DNA of 28,522 bases, taken from Clostridiales bacterium. Lineage in GTDB: Bacteria > Bacillota > Clostridia > Lachnospirales > WQUN01. The DNA lies in assembly GCA_031273705.1 (NCBI GenBank), contig JAISRJ010000065.1, positions 1 to 28,522 of the forward strand, given 5' to 3'. The notes below the pieces were generated by a model. That model made no database searches, was not told the origin of the DNA, and saw only the letters and a list, made by a program, of their open reading frames with translations. The position numbers and the translations under genes were made by a program. How positions within the stretch are numbered: the stretch's first letter is position 1; every line of letters begins with the position of its first letter. This document shows positions 17,245-25,781 of the stretch, in pieces.

Positions 17245-18093
17245 ATGGATTCCGTTAGAGACAGCAAGAATAAAAGTACATTCGCGTGGGCGATAGCCTT
17301 TGTGTTTGCGCTTATTTGGCTTGCCGCCGCGTTTTTGCCATTCTTTTTTATGGTGCTTAATTCTTTTAAGGAAAAGTTTGAGATGTTGGTTTCCGGGGTG
17401 TTCAACCTGCCGGAATCGTGGTATCCTACAAACTACATAGAAATTTTGACAGGAACGTTTTGGACATTTTTCTTCAATAGTATTATAGTAGTGGGTATAT
17501 CCCTGATTTTGCTGTTGTTTATATCCGCCTGCGCCTCGTATCCTCTGGCGCGGTTTAAATTCGCGCTGGCTAAGCCCTTGTATGGCGTGATTGTCGCGTG
17601 TATGTCTATTCCTATCCATATTACGTTAATACCTGTTTTTAAAATGGCCACATATACCGGAATGTACGACAGTATTTGGGCGCTGATAGGTCCGTATATC
17701 GCGTTTGCGATACCTATATCCGTATTTATTCTAACAACGTTTGTGGGGGGCATACCCTTAGAGATAGAAGAGAGCGCCGAGATAGACGGCTGCAATAAAT
17801 ATCGTATGTTTTTCAGTATAATTTTGCCGCTGGCGAAGCCGGGGCTTTCCACTATAGCTATATATAACGGCGTTAATATGTGGAATGAGTTTAGCTTTGC
17901 TTATACTCTTACGCAAAGCGCCGGTAAGCGTACATTACCGCTGGCGATTTGGGAATTTCAAGGTCAATATTCTATGAATACACCCATGATAATGGCGGTG
18001 CTGACATTGACTGTTATGCCGATGATTATCATGTTCATTGTTTTCCAGGATAAACTGGTTAAAGGTATGACCGCCGGGGCTGTGAAAGGATAA
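17245..18093 (+). CDS. Sugar ABC transporter permease (MalG-like)
   Basis: The 282-residue partner permease of the CUT1 transporter has six helices and the EAA loop LEIEESAEIDGCNKYRMFF followed by ILPLAKPGL around residues 170-195. Its ATG begins one base after the preceding stop, with AAGGAGG inside the upstream gene. It pairs with the MalF-like subunit to form the membrane channel. The C-terminus ends QDKLVKGMTAGAVKG, the usual MalG-type tail. The sensor kinase gene starts five bases after its stop, so transporter and regulator are made together. Confidence 0.94.
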   Translation: MDSVRDSKNKSTFAWAIAFVFALIWLAAAFLPFFFMVLNSFKEKFEMLVSGVFNLPESWYPTNYIEILTGTFWTFFFNSIIVVGISLILLLFISACASYPLARFKFALAKPLYGVIVACMSIPIHITLIPVFKMATYTGMYDSIWALIGPYIAFAIPISVFILTTFVGGIPLEIEESAEIDGCNKYRMFFSIILPLAKPGLSTIAIYNGVNMWNEFSFAYTLTQSAGKRTLPLAIWEFQGQYSMNTPMIMAVLTLTVMPMIIMFIVFQDKLVKGMTAGAVKG

Positions 18094-18098
18094 TTAAA

Positions 18099-19850
18099 AT
18101 GCCGGATGGCTTGAAGCGCCGTTTCATGCGCATGAATTTCGATAGGAAGATGAGACTTTTCACGTTTCTTGCAATCGGGATAACGGCATTAATTATTCTG
18201 GTCTCTTCAACTGTATCCTATATCAGTGTATCGTCGGCGTCCTCCGAAGGGCTTATTCAGTCGCAGGTAAGCGCGATTAGTGAAAGTTTCGCTAACGCGT
18301 TTAAGGGATATAAAGATATTTCTATAGCTGTAATGCTGGATAAATCCATTCAACGCAGCCTTAAAGACGACCCCGGCTCGCATGGGTATTATGAATACCG
18401 GCTGGGGGCGTGGCAGTTTTTTGGTAACATGATGAACATTCAACCTAACATAAATTTTGTAGCCGTGGTGAAGCCCGATGGGAAAAGTCTTGATCCTGCC
18501 GGGCTTTATTCCGGTGGATCGTCGCTTTCCGACAGTCAGTTTTTTGAATACTATCAGAATGACCTGGCGGGCAGCCGCGAAGTGGGTACAATGCTTGTAA
18601 ACTTTCAAAGCGCGTATTATGACGGGGATCCCTACGCGATAAGCATTTACCACAATATCTATGACACCAGCCGGTTAAATCGTGTGATAGGCCAGTTGTG
18701 CCTTAGCGTAAGCGAACCGATGCTAAGACAGGTTTTGCAAGGGCAAGACGCAATGCCGGGCTATCGCTTGTTCTTGGCGGACGGCGATGGAAAAGCCGTT
18801 CTTCCTCACGACGCGGAATTACAGGCTGTTTCTTTCAGCGGAGTCAGTGGGGCGATCAGAAGCGACGGTCAGCTTATAATATATGATAAAATCGGCGATT
18901 GGGGCTACTATGTGGTAAGCATTATTCCGTCATTTATGCTGTATCAGGCGGGAATGCCCACCGTAATGGCTTTGGTGGCCGTAATCGTGGTGTTGGCGCT
19001 TTTGAGTATGATTATAGGGGCGCGGATTGTAAAACATTCATACGCGGCTATGGAAATGATTGTGGAATGTATGGACGCCGTATCGGGCGGCAGTATGGAA
19101 GCCCGAATGAGCGAGCGGGTGACGGGCGACGACTTTATTCGGATTGCGCTGGGGTTTAATAAAATGATGAATCGGCTTAAGGATTTATTGGCTCAAGTGA
19201 AAGAGGAACAGCATCAGATTGAGCAGATAAGGCTTAACGCTTTACATTCCCAAATAAACCCACACTTTTTATATAATACACTGGATTGCATTCATTGGCA
19301 GGCGGCGATGGATGGAAACAAGCGAATTTCTACCCTTGTAAAAGAATTGGCTTCATATTATCGGCTGTGTTTAAGCAAGGGCCATGATGTTATAAGCTTA
19401 CAGCAGGAATTAAGTCATGTAAAAAGTTATTTTTCCCTGCAAAATATGCGTTACGGCGATATTATCGCGTATGATATAGATGTGGCTAAGCCGTTTGGCC
19501 GGGTTATGATTCCTAAAATTTCATTGCAGCCGCTGGTTGAAAATTCCATATATCACGGAATAAGGGTTAAAGACGGTCAACCGGGCCATATTGGTATCAG
19601 CGCTCGCGGTGATGATGAAGATGTGATTATTTCTATAGAGGACGACGGAAACGGTATTCCGCAGACGCGAATAGACGAGATGAACGCCCTTATATCGGTA
19701 CATGACGAAAGTTTTGGTTACGGGGTGCGCAATGTGCATAAACGTATAGAATTAACATTCGGCAAGGGATACGGCTTAAGCTATCGAGCGAAAGACGGCG
19801 GCGGGCTAGTGGTGGATATTCGTTTGCCATGGGGTAATGACGAGCCTTAA
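18099..19850 (+). CDS. YesM-like sensor histidine kinase
   Basis: A 583-residue membrane kinase with two transmembrane helices (about 20-40 and 285-305) enclosing an extracellular sensor domain of about 240 residues. A HAMP segment and a His_kinase domain follow. The phosphorylated His is probably His389 in INPHFLYNTLD. The ATPase part shows PLVENSIYHGI (N box) and IEDDGNGI (G box). This class commonly pairs with AraC-type regulators next to sugar transporters. AAAGGA precedes the ATG. Its gene is four bases from the permease stop, implying one transcript; the likely signal is the sugar or its loaded binding protein. Confidence 0.93.
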   Translation: MPDGLKRRFMRMNFDRKMRLFTFLAIGITALIILVSSTVSYISVSSASSEGLIQSQVSAISESFANAFKGYKDISIAVMLDKSIQRSLKDDPGSHGYYEYRLGAWQFFGNMMNIQPNINFVAVVKPDGKSLDPAGLYSGGSSLSDSQFFEYYQNDLAGSREVGTMLVNFQSAYYDGDPYAISIYHNIYDTSRLNRVIGQLCLSVSEPMLRQVLQGQDAMPGYRLFLADGDGKAVLPHDAELQAVSFSGVSGAIRSDGQLIIYDKIGDWGYYVVSIIPSFMLYQAGMPTVMALVAVIVVLALLSMIIGARIVKHSYAAMEMIVECMDAVSGGSMEARMSERVTGDDFIRIALGFNKMMNRLKDLLAQVKEEQHQIEQIRLNALHSQINPHFLYNTLDCIHWQAAMDGNKRISTLVKELASYYRLCLSKGHDVISLQQELSHVKSYFSLQNMRYGDIIAYDIDVAKPFGRVMIPKISLQPLVENSIYHGIRVKDGQPGHIGISARGDDEDVIISIEDDGNGIPQTRIDEMNALISVHDESFGYGVRNVHKRIELTFGKGYGLSYRAKDGGGLVVDIRLPWGNDEP

Positions 19851-19862
19851 GGAGTGATTTAT

Positions 19863-20681
19863 ATGTATAAGGCGCTGATTGTGGACGACGAGAGTATAAT
19901 ACGCTGCGGGATAAAGCAGGTTATACCCTGGGAGTCAATTAATATCGGTGAGACATATACCGCGGGCGGGGCTTCGGAGGCGTTAAAACTGATAGAGCGG
20001 CATATGCCCGATATACTGATAACCGATATTAACATGCCTGGAATTACTGGGCTGGAGCTTGTCGAGAGGGTATACGACATTAAGCCGGATATTAAGATTA
20101 TTGTGATTACAGGGTATGATTTGTTTGAGTATGTGCACAAGTGCATAAAAATGCACGTAAACGACTTTTTTCTAAAGCCCGTGGATGAGGATGAACTGAC
20201 CAAGGCGATTTTTAAATTGGTAGAACAGCTTGAGGAAGAACGCAGGTTTAATGAGATAAAGGCGTCGTATGACGATGCTTCCGATCATTTAAGCGGGGCG
20301 TCGCAACTTGCGGATAGTAAGGGTTTATACGAAAATATGCATGGAATCGTAAAACAGGCTAAGGATATAATAAACAGCTCGCTGTCCGAGGGGACGTCCG
20401 TACTTAGTATAGCGGCGAAGCTGTATGTGTCGCCCAGTTATTTATCTCGGCTGTTTAAGAAAGTTATGGGCGAAGGCTGTAATGAATATATTACCCGAAA
20501 GAGAATTGAAAAGGCGAAGTCGCTTTTGGAATCCACGAATCTGCCAAGCGGGCGCATAGCCGGAATGGTGGGGTATCAAGATATAAATTACTTTTCGGTG
20601 GCGTTTAAAAAGCAGACGGGCGTCTCCCCAACCAAATTTCGAGAGTCGGTTAGGGGAGACGCCGTAAGCGCTTGGGAATGA
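19863..20681 (+). CDS. Short YesN-like response regulator, AraC-type DNA binding
   Basis: The 272-residue regulator has an N-terminal receiver with the acidic pair VDDE (residues 8-10), phospho-acceptor Asp55 in ITDINMPG, and the conserved Lys in FLKPVD. Its C-terminal AraC-type domain (about 180-265) shows two helix-turn-helix units, SIAAKLYVSPSYLSRLFKK and RIAGMVGYQDINYFSVAFKK. It lacks the large middle region of full-length YesN proteins of about 500 residues. I use ATG 19863 because AAGGAG lies eight bases upstream; the GTG at 19854 overlaps that site. It probably activates the operon promoter at 14706. Confidence 0.93.
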   Translation: MYKALIVDDESIIRCGIKQVIPWESINIGETYTAGGASEALKLIERHMPDILITDINMPGITGLELVERVYDIKPDIKIIVITGYDLFEYVHKCIKMHVNDFFLKPVDEDELTKAIFKLVEQLEEERRFNEIKASYDDASDHLSGASQLADSKGLYENMHGIVKQAKDIINSSLSEGTSVLSIAAKLYVSPSYLSRLFKKVMGEGCNEYITRKRIEKAKSLLESTNLPSGRIAGMVGYQDINYFSVAFKKQTGVSPTKFRESVRGDAVSAWE

Positions 20682-20702
20682 TAGGATCCGCCGATGGGAT
20701 TA

Positions 20703-20733
20703 ATATGGGCGGCCGGACATCGGCCGCCCATAT
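20703..20733. terminator. Hairpin between convergent regulator and proA
   Basis: A perfect 13-bp stem, ATATGGGCGGCCG with its complement, closes a GACAT loop. It lies 21 bases after the regulator stop and 25 bases before the proA stop on the other strand. Neither side has a strong T tract, but position and stability favour a bidirectional terminator. Confidence 0.7.
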
Positions 20734-20758
20734 GAAAAACTTCCCATTTCATTACGTT

Positions 20759-22003
20759 CTATTTCCTTATTTGCCCGTTACCATATATAATATACTTAGT
20801 AGTGGTTAATTCGGTTAACCCCATAGGACCGCGCGCGTGGAGCTTTTGGGTGCTTATTCCAATCTCCGCCCCAAAGCCAAATTCCCCTCCGTCTGTAAAA
20901 CGCGTGGAGGCGTTTACATAAACCGCCGCCGAATCAACTTCGTTAAGGAACCGTTGGGCGTTGGAGTAGTTCTCGGTTAATATAGCCTCGGAATGATGTG
21001 AAGAATGCTCACTAATATGTGATATCGCCTCGTCCAGATCCGCGACAATTTTTATTCCGATAATTAAATCCATGTATTCCGTATCCCAATCCTTGTCAGT
21101 CGCGGGCGCGCAATCCGGAAACAGACTTATAACCCGCTTATCGCCGCGAATTTGCACTCCATTATTTTTAAGTTCCTCGATTACAAGCGAAAGAAAATCC
21201 ACGGCTATCGCTTCGTGAACCAGTAGTTTTTCAACCGCGTTGCATACACCGGGTCTTTGAACCTTGGCGTTAATTATTATCGGGACCGCTTTAGAAAAAT
21301 CCGCGCTTTTGTCCACAAAAATATGACAGTTCCCCACTCCGGTCTCTATAACCGGAATAGTGCTGTTTTCTACCACGGATTTTATTAGACCCGCTCCACC
21401 CCGTGGAATCAATAGATCGATATATCTATTTAGCTTCATAAGCTCTATCGCCGTTTCGCGGGAGGTATCCTCTATCAACTGTACAATATCGGCGTTAAGC
21501 CCTTCGCTTTTAAGCGCGTCTGAAAATACTCGCGCAATAGCCGAGTTGGATTTTCTCGCTTCTTTGCCGCCTCGCAATATCACGCTGCTGCCCGTTTTAA
21601 AGCACAGCCCGAACGCGTCGGCCGTAACGTTCGGGCGAGCTTCGTATATAATAGCTATTACACCCATGGGAACACGCTTTTGACCGACGATTAACCCGTT
21701 TGGCAAGGTCTTTACATTCTGCATTTGACCGATTGGATCGGGTAGACCGGCAAGCTGACGCAATCCGCTTGCCATAGAGATAATTCGTTCGTCCGTTAAT
21801 TTCAAGCGATCACGCAAAGCTTCGGTTAGCTCCGTTTCACGTTCCATATCCTCATTGTTAGCGGAAAGTATGTCTTTAGCGGAACGCGATATCCCCTCCG
21901 CGCATTTTAATAAAACGTCGTTCTTTTGCTCCGAAGTCAGCTTCGCGGCGGCGGCGGACGCGGTTTTTGCCGCGTTTCCTATATTTTCCAGGTAATCGGA
22001 CAT
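20759..22003 (-). CDS. proA: Gamma-glutamyl phosphate reductase
   Basis: ProA reduces glutamyl-5-phosphate to glutamate-5-semialdehyde with NADPH, the second step of proline synthesis. The 414 residues match the family length. The catalytic Cys254 lies in KVQRPGVCNAVEKL. Other family blocks are PMGVIAIIYEARPNVT (112-127) and LIPRGGAGLI (198-207). GGAGG precedes the ATG by five bases. It is the last gene of proB-orf-proA, nine bases behind the small membrane protein gene. Confidence 0.97.
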   Translation of the reverse strand: MSDYLENIGNAAKTASAAAAKLTSEQKNDVLLKCAEGISRSAKDILSANNEDMERETELTEALRDRLKLTDERIISMASGLRQLAGLPDPIGQMQNVKTLPNGLIVGQKRVPMGVIAIIYEARPNVTADAFGLCFKTGSSVILRGGKEARKSNSAIARVFSDALKSEGLNADIVQLIEDTSRETAIELMKLNRYIDLLIPRGGAGLIKSVVENSTIPVIETGVGNCHIFVDKSADFSKAVPIIINAKVQRPGVCNAVEKLLVHEAIAVDFLSLVIEELKNNGVQIRGDKRVISLFPDCAPATDKDWDTEYMDLIIGIKIVADLDEAISHISEHSSHHSEAILTENYSNAQRFLNEVDSAAVYVNASTRFTDGGEFGFGAEIGISTQKLHARGPMGLTELTTTKYIIYGNGQIRK

Positions 22004-22012
22004 ATGAACCTC

Positions 22013-22429
22013 CTATAAGAAATTCCTTACAGCATATATCCCAACCGCCCATAATGCAAGTAAAATTAAACTAACGACTAACATCAAGATCCCTAAGTTT
22101 CGGATGCCGGTTTCCTTTTTTATCAGAAAGAAAATGGATCGTATCAAGCCGACCGGCGGCACAATTACGGTCAAAATCAGATTAAACGCGACAATACCCT
22201 TAGTTAATTTCGTTTCAAAGTACAGCGGGTCGGCATACTTTCCTTCGGCTTGGTATATACGCGGGGAGGGCGGGGACTTGTAAACGACTTCGGTTTTTAA
22301 CTCAAAATCTCGGATTATCTTTTGTAGCCGCTCGTCTTTAGGTATCTCCGAGGATTGGCGGCGCTTGTTGTGTTCCAATTTGTCGTTTATATATCTTAGA
22401 GTTTCCTGCACGTTAGTATCTTCGTTCAT
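22013..22429 (-). CDS. Small two-helix membrane protein between proB and proA
   Basis: I do not recognise a family. The 138-residue product has a charged N-terminal half (about 75 residues, Lys/Glu-rich and probably cytosolic). Two hydrophobic segments follow, roughly residues 78-102 and 110-133, joined by KKETGIRN. The start is the ATG with GAGGGGG nine bases upstream; an upstream in-frame TTG overlaps that site. It sits 24 bases after proB and nine before proA, so it is cotranscribed with proline genes. That could indicate a membrane adaptor or transport-related role, but no motif shows it. It has no signal peptide. Confidence 0.8.
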   Translation of the reverse strand: MNEDTNVQETLRYINDKLEHNKRRQSSEIPKDERLQKIIRDFELKTEVVYKSPPSPRIYQAEGKYADPLYFETKLTKGIVAFNLILTVIVPPVGLIRSIFFLIKKETGIRNLGILMLVVSLILLALWAVGIYAVRNFL

Positions 22430-22453
22430 GTCATTTTTCCCCCTCAAAAGCAG

Positions 22454-23251
22454 CTAACATTTACCAAACATCGTTCCATTTTTTTCTCCGTTAAAAATAC
22501 TAAATAACACTGTCGGGTCGGAACCGGAGGCGATAATCGTGTCAATACCGGATTCGGTGGCCATTTTCGCCGCGGAAAGTTTTGTAATCATTCCTCCGGT
22601 GCCAAAGCCTGATACGGATTCGTTCGCCATAATCATCAGTTCTTCGGTAACGCCCCGCGTGTCTTCTATTTGTTTCGCGCCGGGATTTTCGCGTGGATCC
22701 GAATCATATACGCCGTCAATATCCGAAAGGATAATCAATAATTCGCTGTTCGTAATGCAAGCAACGTATGCGGATAGTGTGTCGTTATCGGAAAAATCCA
22801 GTTCGTCCGTGGAAATAGTGTCGTTTGCGTTGACAATAGGTATTACATTCATTGAGAGCAGCGTAAAAAATGTATTTCGAGCGTTTAGTTTTCGTATTTC
22901 ATCCTCTATTACATCGCGTGTTAATAAAATTTGCGCGACCTTTTGATTGTACAGCGAAAAAAAATTTTGATATATTTGCATCAGCACAGCCTGACCGACT
23001 GCCGAGGCGGCTTGTTTACCGCGCGTGTCACGCGGCCGGCTTTTTAAATTTAATCTCTCGACCCCAACTGCGATTGCCCCCGAGGACACCAATATTATCT
23101 CTTTGCCTTCATTGCGTAAAGCGGTCAGCACCCAACTAAGCTTTTCCATACGCCGCAGGTTTAGGGAAATTTGTTGTTCAGCGTTAAGCGTTAATATTGT
23201 AGTACCAACTTTTACAATAATTCGTTTGTAATACTTTAAATTTGAACGCAT
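22454..23251 (-). CDS. proB: Glutamate 5-kinase without PUA domain
   Basis: ProB phosphorylates glutamate to glutamyl-5-phosphate, committing it to proline. The 265 residues cover the amino-acid kinase fold: IIVKVGTTIL (N-terminus), VSSGAIAVG, NANDTIS, DNDTLSAYVA, LSDIDGVYDSDP and FGTGGMITKLSAAK. It ends there, so the RNA-binding-like PUA domain of the longer E. coli type is missing, as in many Bacillota. The start is chosen at the ATG nearest the conserved KRIIVKVG block, with GGATGG five bases upstream. An ATG three codons earlier and a longer frame from 23311 are possible. It heads the proB-orf-proA unit. Confidence 0.93.
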   Translation of the reverse strand: MRSNLKYYKRIIVKVGTTILTLNAEQQISLNLRRMEKLSWVLTALRNEGKEIILVSSGAIAVGVERLNLKSRPRDTRGKQAASAVGQAVLMQIYQNFFSLYNQKVAQILLTRDVIEDEIRKLNARNTFFTLLSMNVIPIVNANDTISTDELDFSDNDTLSAYVACITNSELLIILSDIDGVYDSDPRENPGAKQIEDTRGVTEELMIMANESVSGFGTGGMITKLSAAKMATESGIDTIIASGSDPTVLFSIFNGEKNGTMFGKC

Positions 23252-23325
23252 GTTCACCATCCATATTGTACTCACGGGTATATGACTCTTTAATAGTCGT
23301 TTAACAGTCATATTATATCGCTTGA

Positions 23326-23354
23326 ATTATAGCATGATTCATTTATACTAGCAA
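23326..23354 (-). promoter_or_regulatory. Promoter of proB-orf-proA
   Basis: On the minus strand TTGCTA (23349-23354) and TATAAT (23326-23331) are 17 bases apart, and TGC precedes the -10. Just downstream TATGACT and AGTCATA (23281-23312) form a 7-bp inverted repeat around the predicted start region, a possible operator or leader hairpin. Confidence 0.6.
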
Positions 23355-23412
23355 GAAATACAATCCCAAAACATCTTAAATCATTCAGATTATTTGACAG
23401 CTTTTTAAACTC

Positions 23413-23456
23413 GCGCCGCCCGGCGTAAATAAATCCTTATTTACGGCGGTCGGCGC
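23413..23456. other. Imperfect dyad between divergent proB and metA promoters
   Basis: GCGCCG pairs with CGGCGC, and inside it CGTAAATAA pairs with TTATTTACG around an ATCC loop; a 5-by-5 mismatch separates the blocks. It lies upstream of both predicted promoters, so neither transcript should include it. It is therefore more likely a protein-binding DNA dyad or a repeat relic than a terminator. Confidence 0.55.
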
Positions 23457-23459
23457 TCG

Positions 23460-23488
23460 TTGCCTATTTCAGGTTTTCGCGGTATAAT
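23460..23488 (+). promoter_or_regulatory. Promoter of metA
   Basis: TTGCCT (23460-23465) and TATAAT (23483-23488) are separated by 17 bases. The leader to the metA ATG is only about 23 bases, which leaves no room for an S-box or T-box riboswitch. Confidence 0.65.
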
Positions 23489-23517
23489 AAGAAGAAATAC
23501 AAACGCAAGGAGAAATT

Positions 23518-24423
23518 ATGCCGATAAAAATTCCGGATCAATTACCGGCCGCCGAGATTTTAAAAAAAGAGAGAATTTTTGTAATGGATGAGGAGCGCGC
23601 CTTCCATCAGGACATTCGTCCGCTTAGGATAGCGATTTTAAACCTAATGCCTAATAAACAGGCTACGGAAGTTCAACTTATGCGGCTGATAGGCAACACG
23701 CCGCTTCAAATAGATATAACTCTATTACATATGGAAAGTCACCGCTCCAAACATACGTCTGTAGAATATCTATCGGCTTTCTATCATGTGTTTGATGAAA
23801 TAAAATATAAGCGTTTCGACGGTATGATAATTACGGGAGCGCCGGTAGAACAATTATCTTTTAACGATGTTACATATTGGTCGGAGCTGGCGAGCATTTT
23901 AGACTGGACCACACATAATGTCACGTCCACATTTCACATTTGCTGGGGTGCGCAGGCGGGGCTTTACCATCATTACGGGGTGCCTAAGTATCCTTTAAAG
24001 TCCAAGATGTTTGGGGTTTTCGCGCACGTTACAAAAACGGATTGCGACTTGCTGCGAGGCATGGATGATGTATTTTACGCCCCGCACTCGCGCCACACAG
24101 AAGTTCACGCGAAGGATATCGCAAAAATACCTGATTTACATATTCTGGCGGAATCTGAACAGGCGGGTGTCTATATGGTTTCTTCCAAAGACGGCCGGAG
24201 AATTTTTATTACCGGACATTCCGAATATGATCCCGATACCTTAAAGAACGAATACGAACGCGACTTAAAACGCGGTTTAAATATCGCGGCGCCGGTCTCA
24301 TATTTTAAGGACGACAATCCATTGAAAGCGCCGGTCGTCACCTGGAGGGCGCACGCCAGTCTTTTGTTTTCAAATTGGCTGAACTATTATGTGTACCAGA
24401 TCACTCCATATGATTTGCGGTAA
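23518..24423 (+). CDS. metA: Homoserine O-acetyltransferase (MetA family)
   Basis: MetA-family enzymes acylate homoserine at the start of methionine synthesis. The 301 residues include LNLMPNKQATEVQLMRL (41-57), the nucleophile Cys142 in FHICWGAQAGLY, and the catalytic His234 and Glu236 in TGHSEYD. Residue 111 is Glu (TGAPVEQLSF). In Bacillus cereus MetA this Glu gives acetyl-CoA preference, while E. coli has Gly and uses succinyl-CoA. I therefore predict the acetyltransferase despite the older family name. AAGGAG precedes the ATG. It is a single gene convergent with sigF; the 140-base gap between them has no clear terminator. Confidence 0.95.
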   Translation: MPIKIPDQLPAAEILKKERIFVMDEERAFHQDIRPLRIAILNLMPNKQATEVQLMRLIGNTPLQIDITLLHMESHRSKHTSVEYLSAFYHVFDEIKYKRFDGMIITGAPVEQLSFNDVTYWSELASILDWTTHNVTSTFHICWGAQAGLYHHYGVPKYPLKSKMFGVFAHVTKTDCDLLRGMDDVFYAPHSRHTEVHAKDIAKIPDLHILAESEQAGVYMVSSKDGRRIFITGHSEYDPDTLKNEYERDLKRGLNIAAPVSYFKDDNPLKAPVVTWRAHASLLFSNWLNYYVYQITPYDLR

Positions 24424-24564
24424 ATTCGCAATAAAAAATGAGGCTGCCGTACCAAATGCCACCTTGGCGCCATCCACTCCAATGAGCGGAATTTGCTGTG
24501 CCCGCAATGGTTCCCTTCATTAGAAGACAGTCTGCGGGGCTGGGTGGTTATAGTACGACGGTCT

Positions 24565-25284
24565 CTATCCAAAATTGTCGCGAATGGATTTTAAAACTCG
24601 TCGTTCGATTCTTGAAACTTGTACCTGTGAAACGCCTATTTCTTGCGCAATTTCTGTTTGCGTTTTGTCTTGAAAATAGCGCAGCATTATTATTCGGCGT
24701 TCATTGGGCTTTAATTTACTGATAATCTGTTTAATGGCTATACTGTCGATCATATTAGTATCGTCGTGCTGATCAAGCTTGTCGATTAAATATATAGGGT
24801 TTCCATCGCCCTGATGAATAGTAGAATACAGAGATTCTACTTCCAAACCGGCCTCCATTGCTACGACCAGTTCTTCGACATTCGCTCCTAATTCGTCGGC
24901 AAGTTCGTTAATCGTCGGCTGGCGCCCGTTTCTGGACTGAAAAGCCTCTTGCCCGTATTTTGCTTTTATAGCCAACTCTTTTAGCGGGCGAGAAACTTTA
25001 ATAATACCGTCGTCCCTAATAAAACGTTTTATCTCGCCCATAATCATCGGCACGGCGTAAGTCGAGAATTTTACTTCGTATTGCATGTCGAATTTCTTTA
25101 TACATTTAAGCAGACCAATACAGCCTATCTGAAAGAGATCCTCGGCTTCGTAGCCTCGCCCGCCAAAACGTTTCACTACGGACCAAACCAATCCGCTGTT
25201 TTCTTTCATAATGCGTTCGGTCGCCGACGAGTCGCCTTCTTGGGCGAGTTTGATTAGTTGTAATGTATCCAGTACTTTTTCCAT
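24565..25284 (-). CDS. sigF: Forespore sigma factor SigF
   Basis: SigF directs the first forespore-specific transcription after asymmetric division. The 239 residues contain sigma-70 region 2 (AEDLFQIGCIGLLKCIKKFD to KRFIRDDG), region 3 (about residues 115-150) and region 4 (RRIIMLRYFQDKTQTEIA, then VSQVQVSRIERRVL). The order behind spoIIAA and spoIIAB identifies it as SigF rather than SigG. GAGGT lies eight bases before the ATG. It is ten bases from spoIIAB. Activity should be blocked by SpoIIAB until SpoIIAA is dephosphorylated. Confidence 0.96.
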   Translation of the reverse strand: MEKVLDTLQLIKLAQEGDSSATERIMKENSGLVWSVVKRFGGRGYEAEDLFQIGCIGLLKCIKKFDMQYEVKFSTYAVPMIMGEIKRFIRDDGIIKVSRPLKELAIKAKYGQEAFQSRNGRQPTINELADELGANVEELVVAMEAGLEVESLYSTIHQGDGNPIYLIDKLDQHDDTNMIDSIAIKQIISKLKPNERRIIMLRYFQDKTQTEIAQEIGVSQVQVSRIERRVLKSIRDNFG

Positions 25285-25294
25285 TGTAAAGACC

Positions 25295-25765
25295 TCAATG
25301 CTCTCTGATCATCGAAAAAAAATGTTCGGCTCGGTTTGTCTGCGTTTCGATAGTTTTGCGCAGTTCAACCGTAGTGCCTCTGCCGGGAACGGACGTGACT
25401 TGCACATGATCCATAAATTCTTTCATAACGGTAAAGCCCATACCCGTACGTTCCATTTCCGGTCTGGACGTATACTGCGGGGTCATGGCAAGAGCGACGT
25501 CCTCAATGCCGATACCCGTATCTGAAACGGTGATAATTATTTCGCTGCCATAGCTTCGGAACGTTAAGTACACGGTGCCGCCTTTGTTTTCGTAGCCGTG
25601 AATGATTGAGTTGGTGACGGCTTCGGACACTGCGGTTTTTATGTCGGTTAATTCGTTTAGAAGTGGATCCAGCGGCGCGACGAAGGCTGCCGCCGCGACT
25701 CTCGCAAAGGCTTCGTTTTGCGATACCGCGCTCATTGAGATGTTTATCTCGTTATCGTAAATCAT
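25295..25765 (-). CDS. spoIIAB: Anti-sigma F factor and kinase SpoIIAB
   Basis: SpoIIAB binds SigF and phosphorylates SpoIIAA, using a GHKL ATPase fold. The 156 residues show AVSEAVTNSIIHGYEN (N box with Asn52), VSDTGIGIEDV (G1, Asp82) and RTGMGFTVMKEFMD (lid and G2). The start is the ATG preceded by a run of six G; longer frames reaching 25834 would overlap spoIIAA by more than 50 bases and lack conservation. It lies 16 bases after spoIIAA and ten before sigF. Confidence 0.96.
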   Translation of the reverse strand: MIYDNEINISMSAVSQNEAFARVAAAAFVAPLDPLLNELTDIKTAVSEAVTNSIIHGYENKGGTVYLTFRSYGSEIIITVSDTGIGIEDVALAMTPQYTSRPEMERTGMGFTVMKEFMDHVQVTSVPGRGTTVELRKTIETQTNRAEHFFSMIREH

Positions 25766-25781
25766 TGTTACCCCCCATTGG

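Noticed and set aside
24424..24564. Short frames and weak inverted repeats between convergent metA and sigF
   Set aside because: No frame has a ribosome binding site and the best stems are interrupted. A T6 run on the minus strand near 24435 could end a sigF terminator, but I could not draw a convincing stem.
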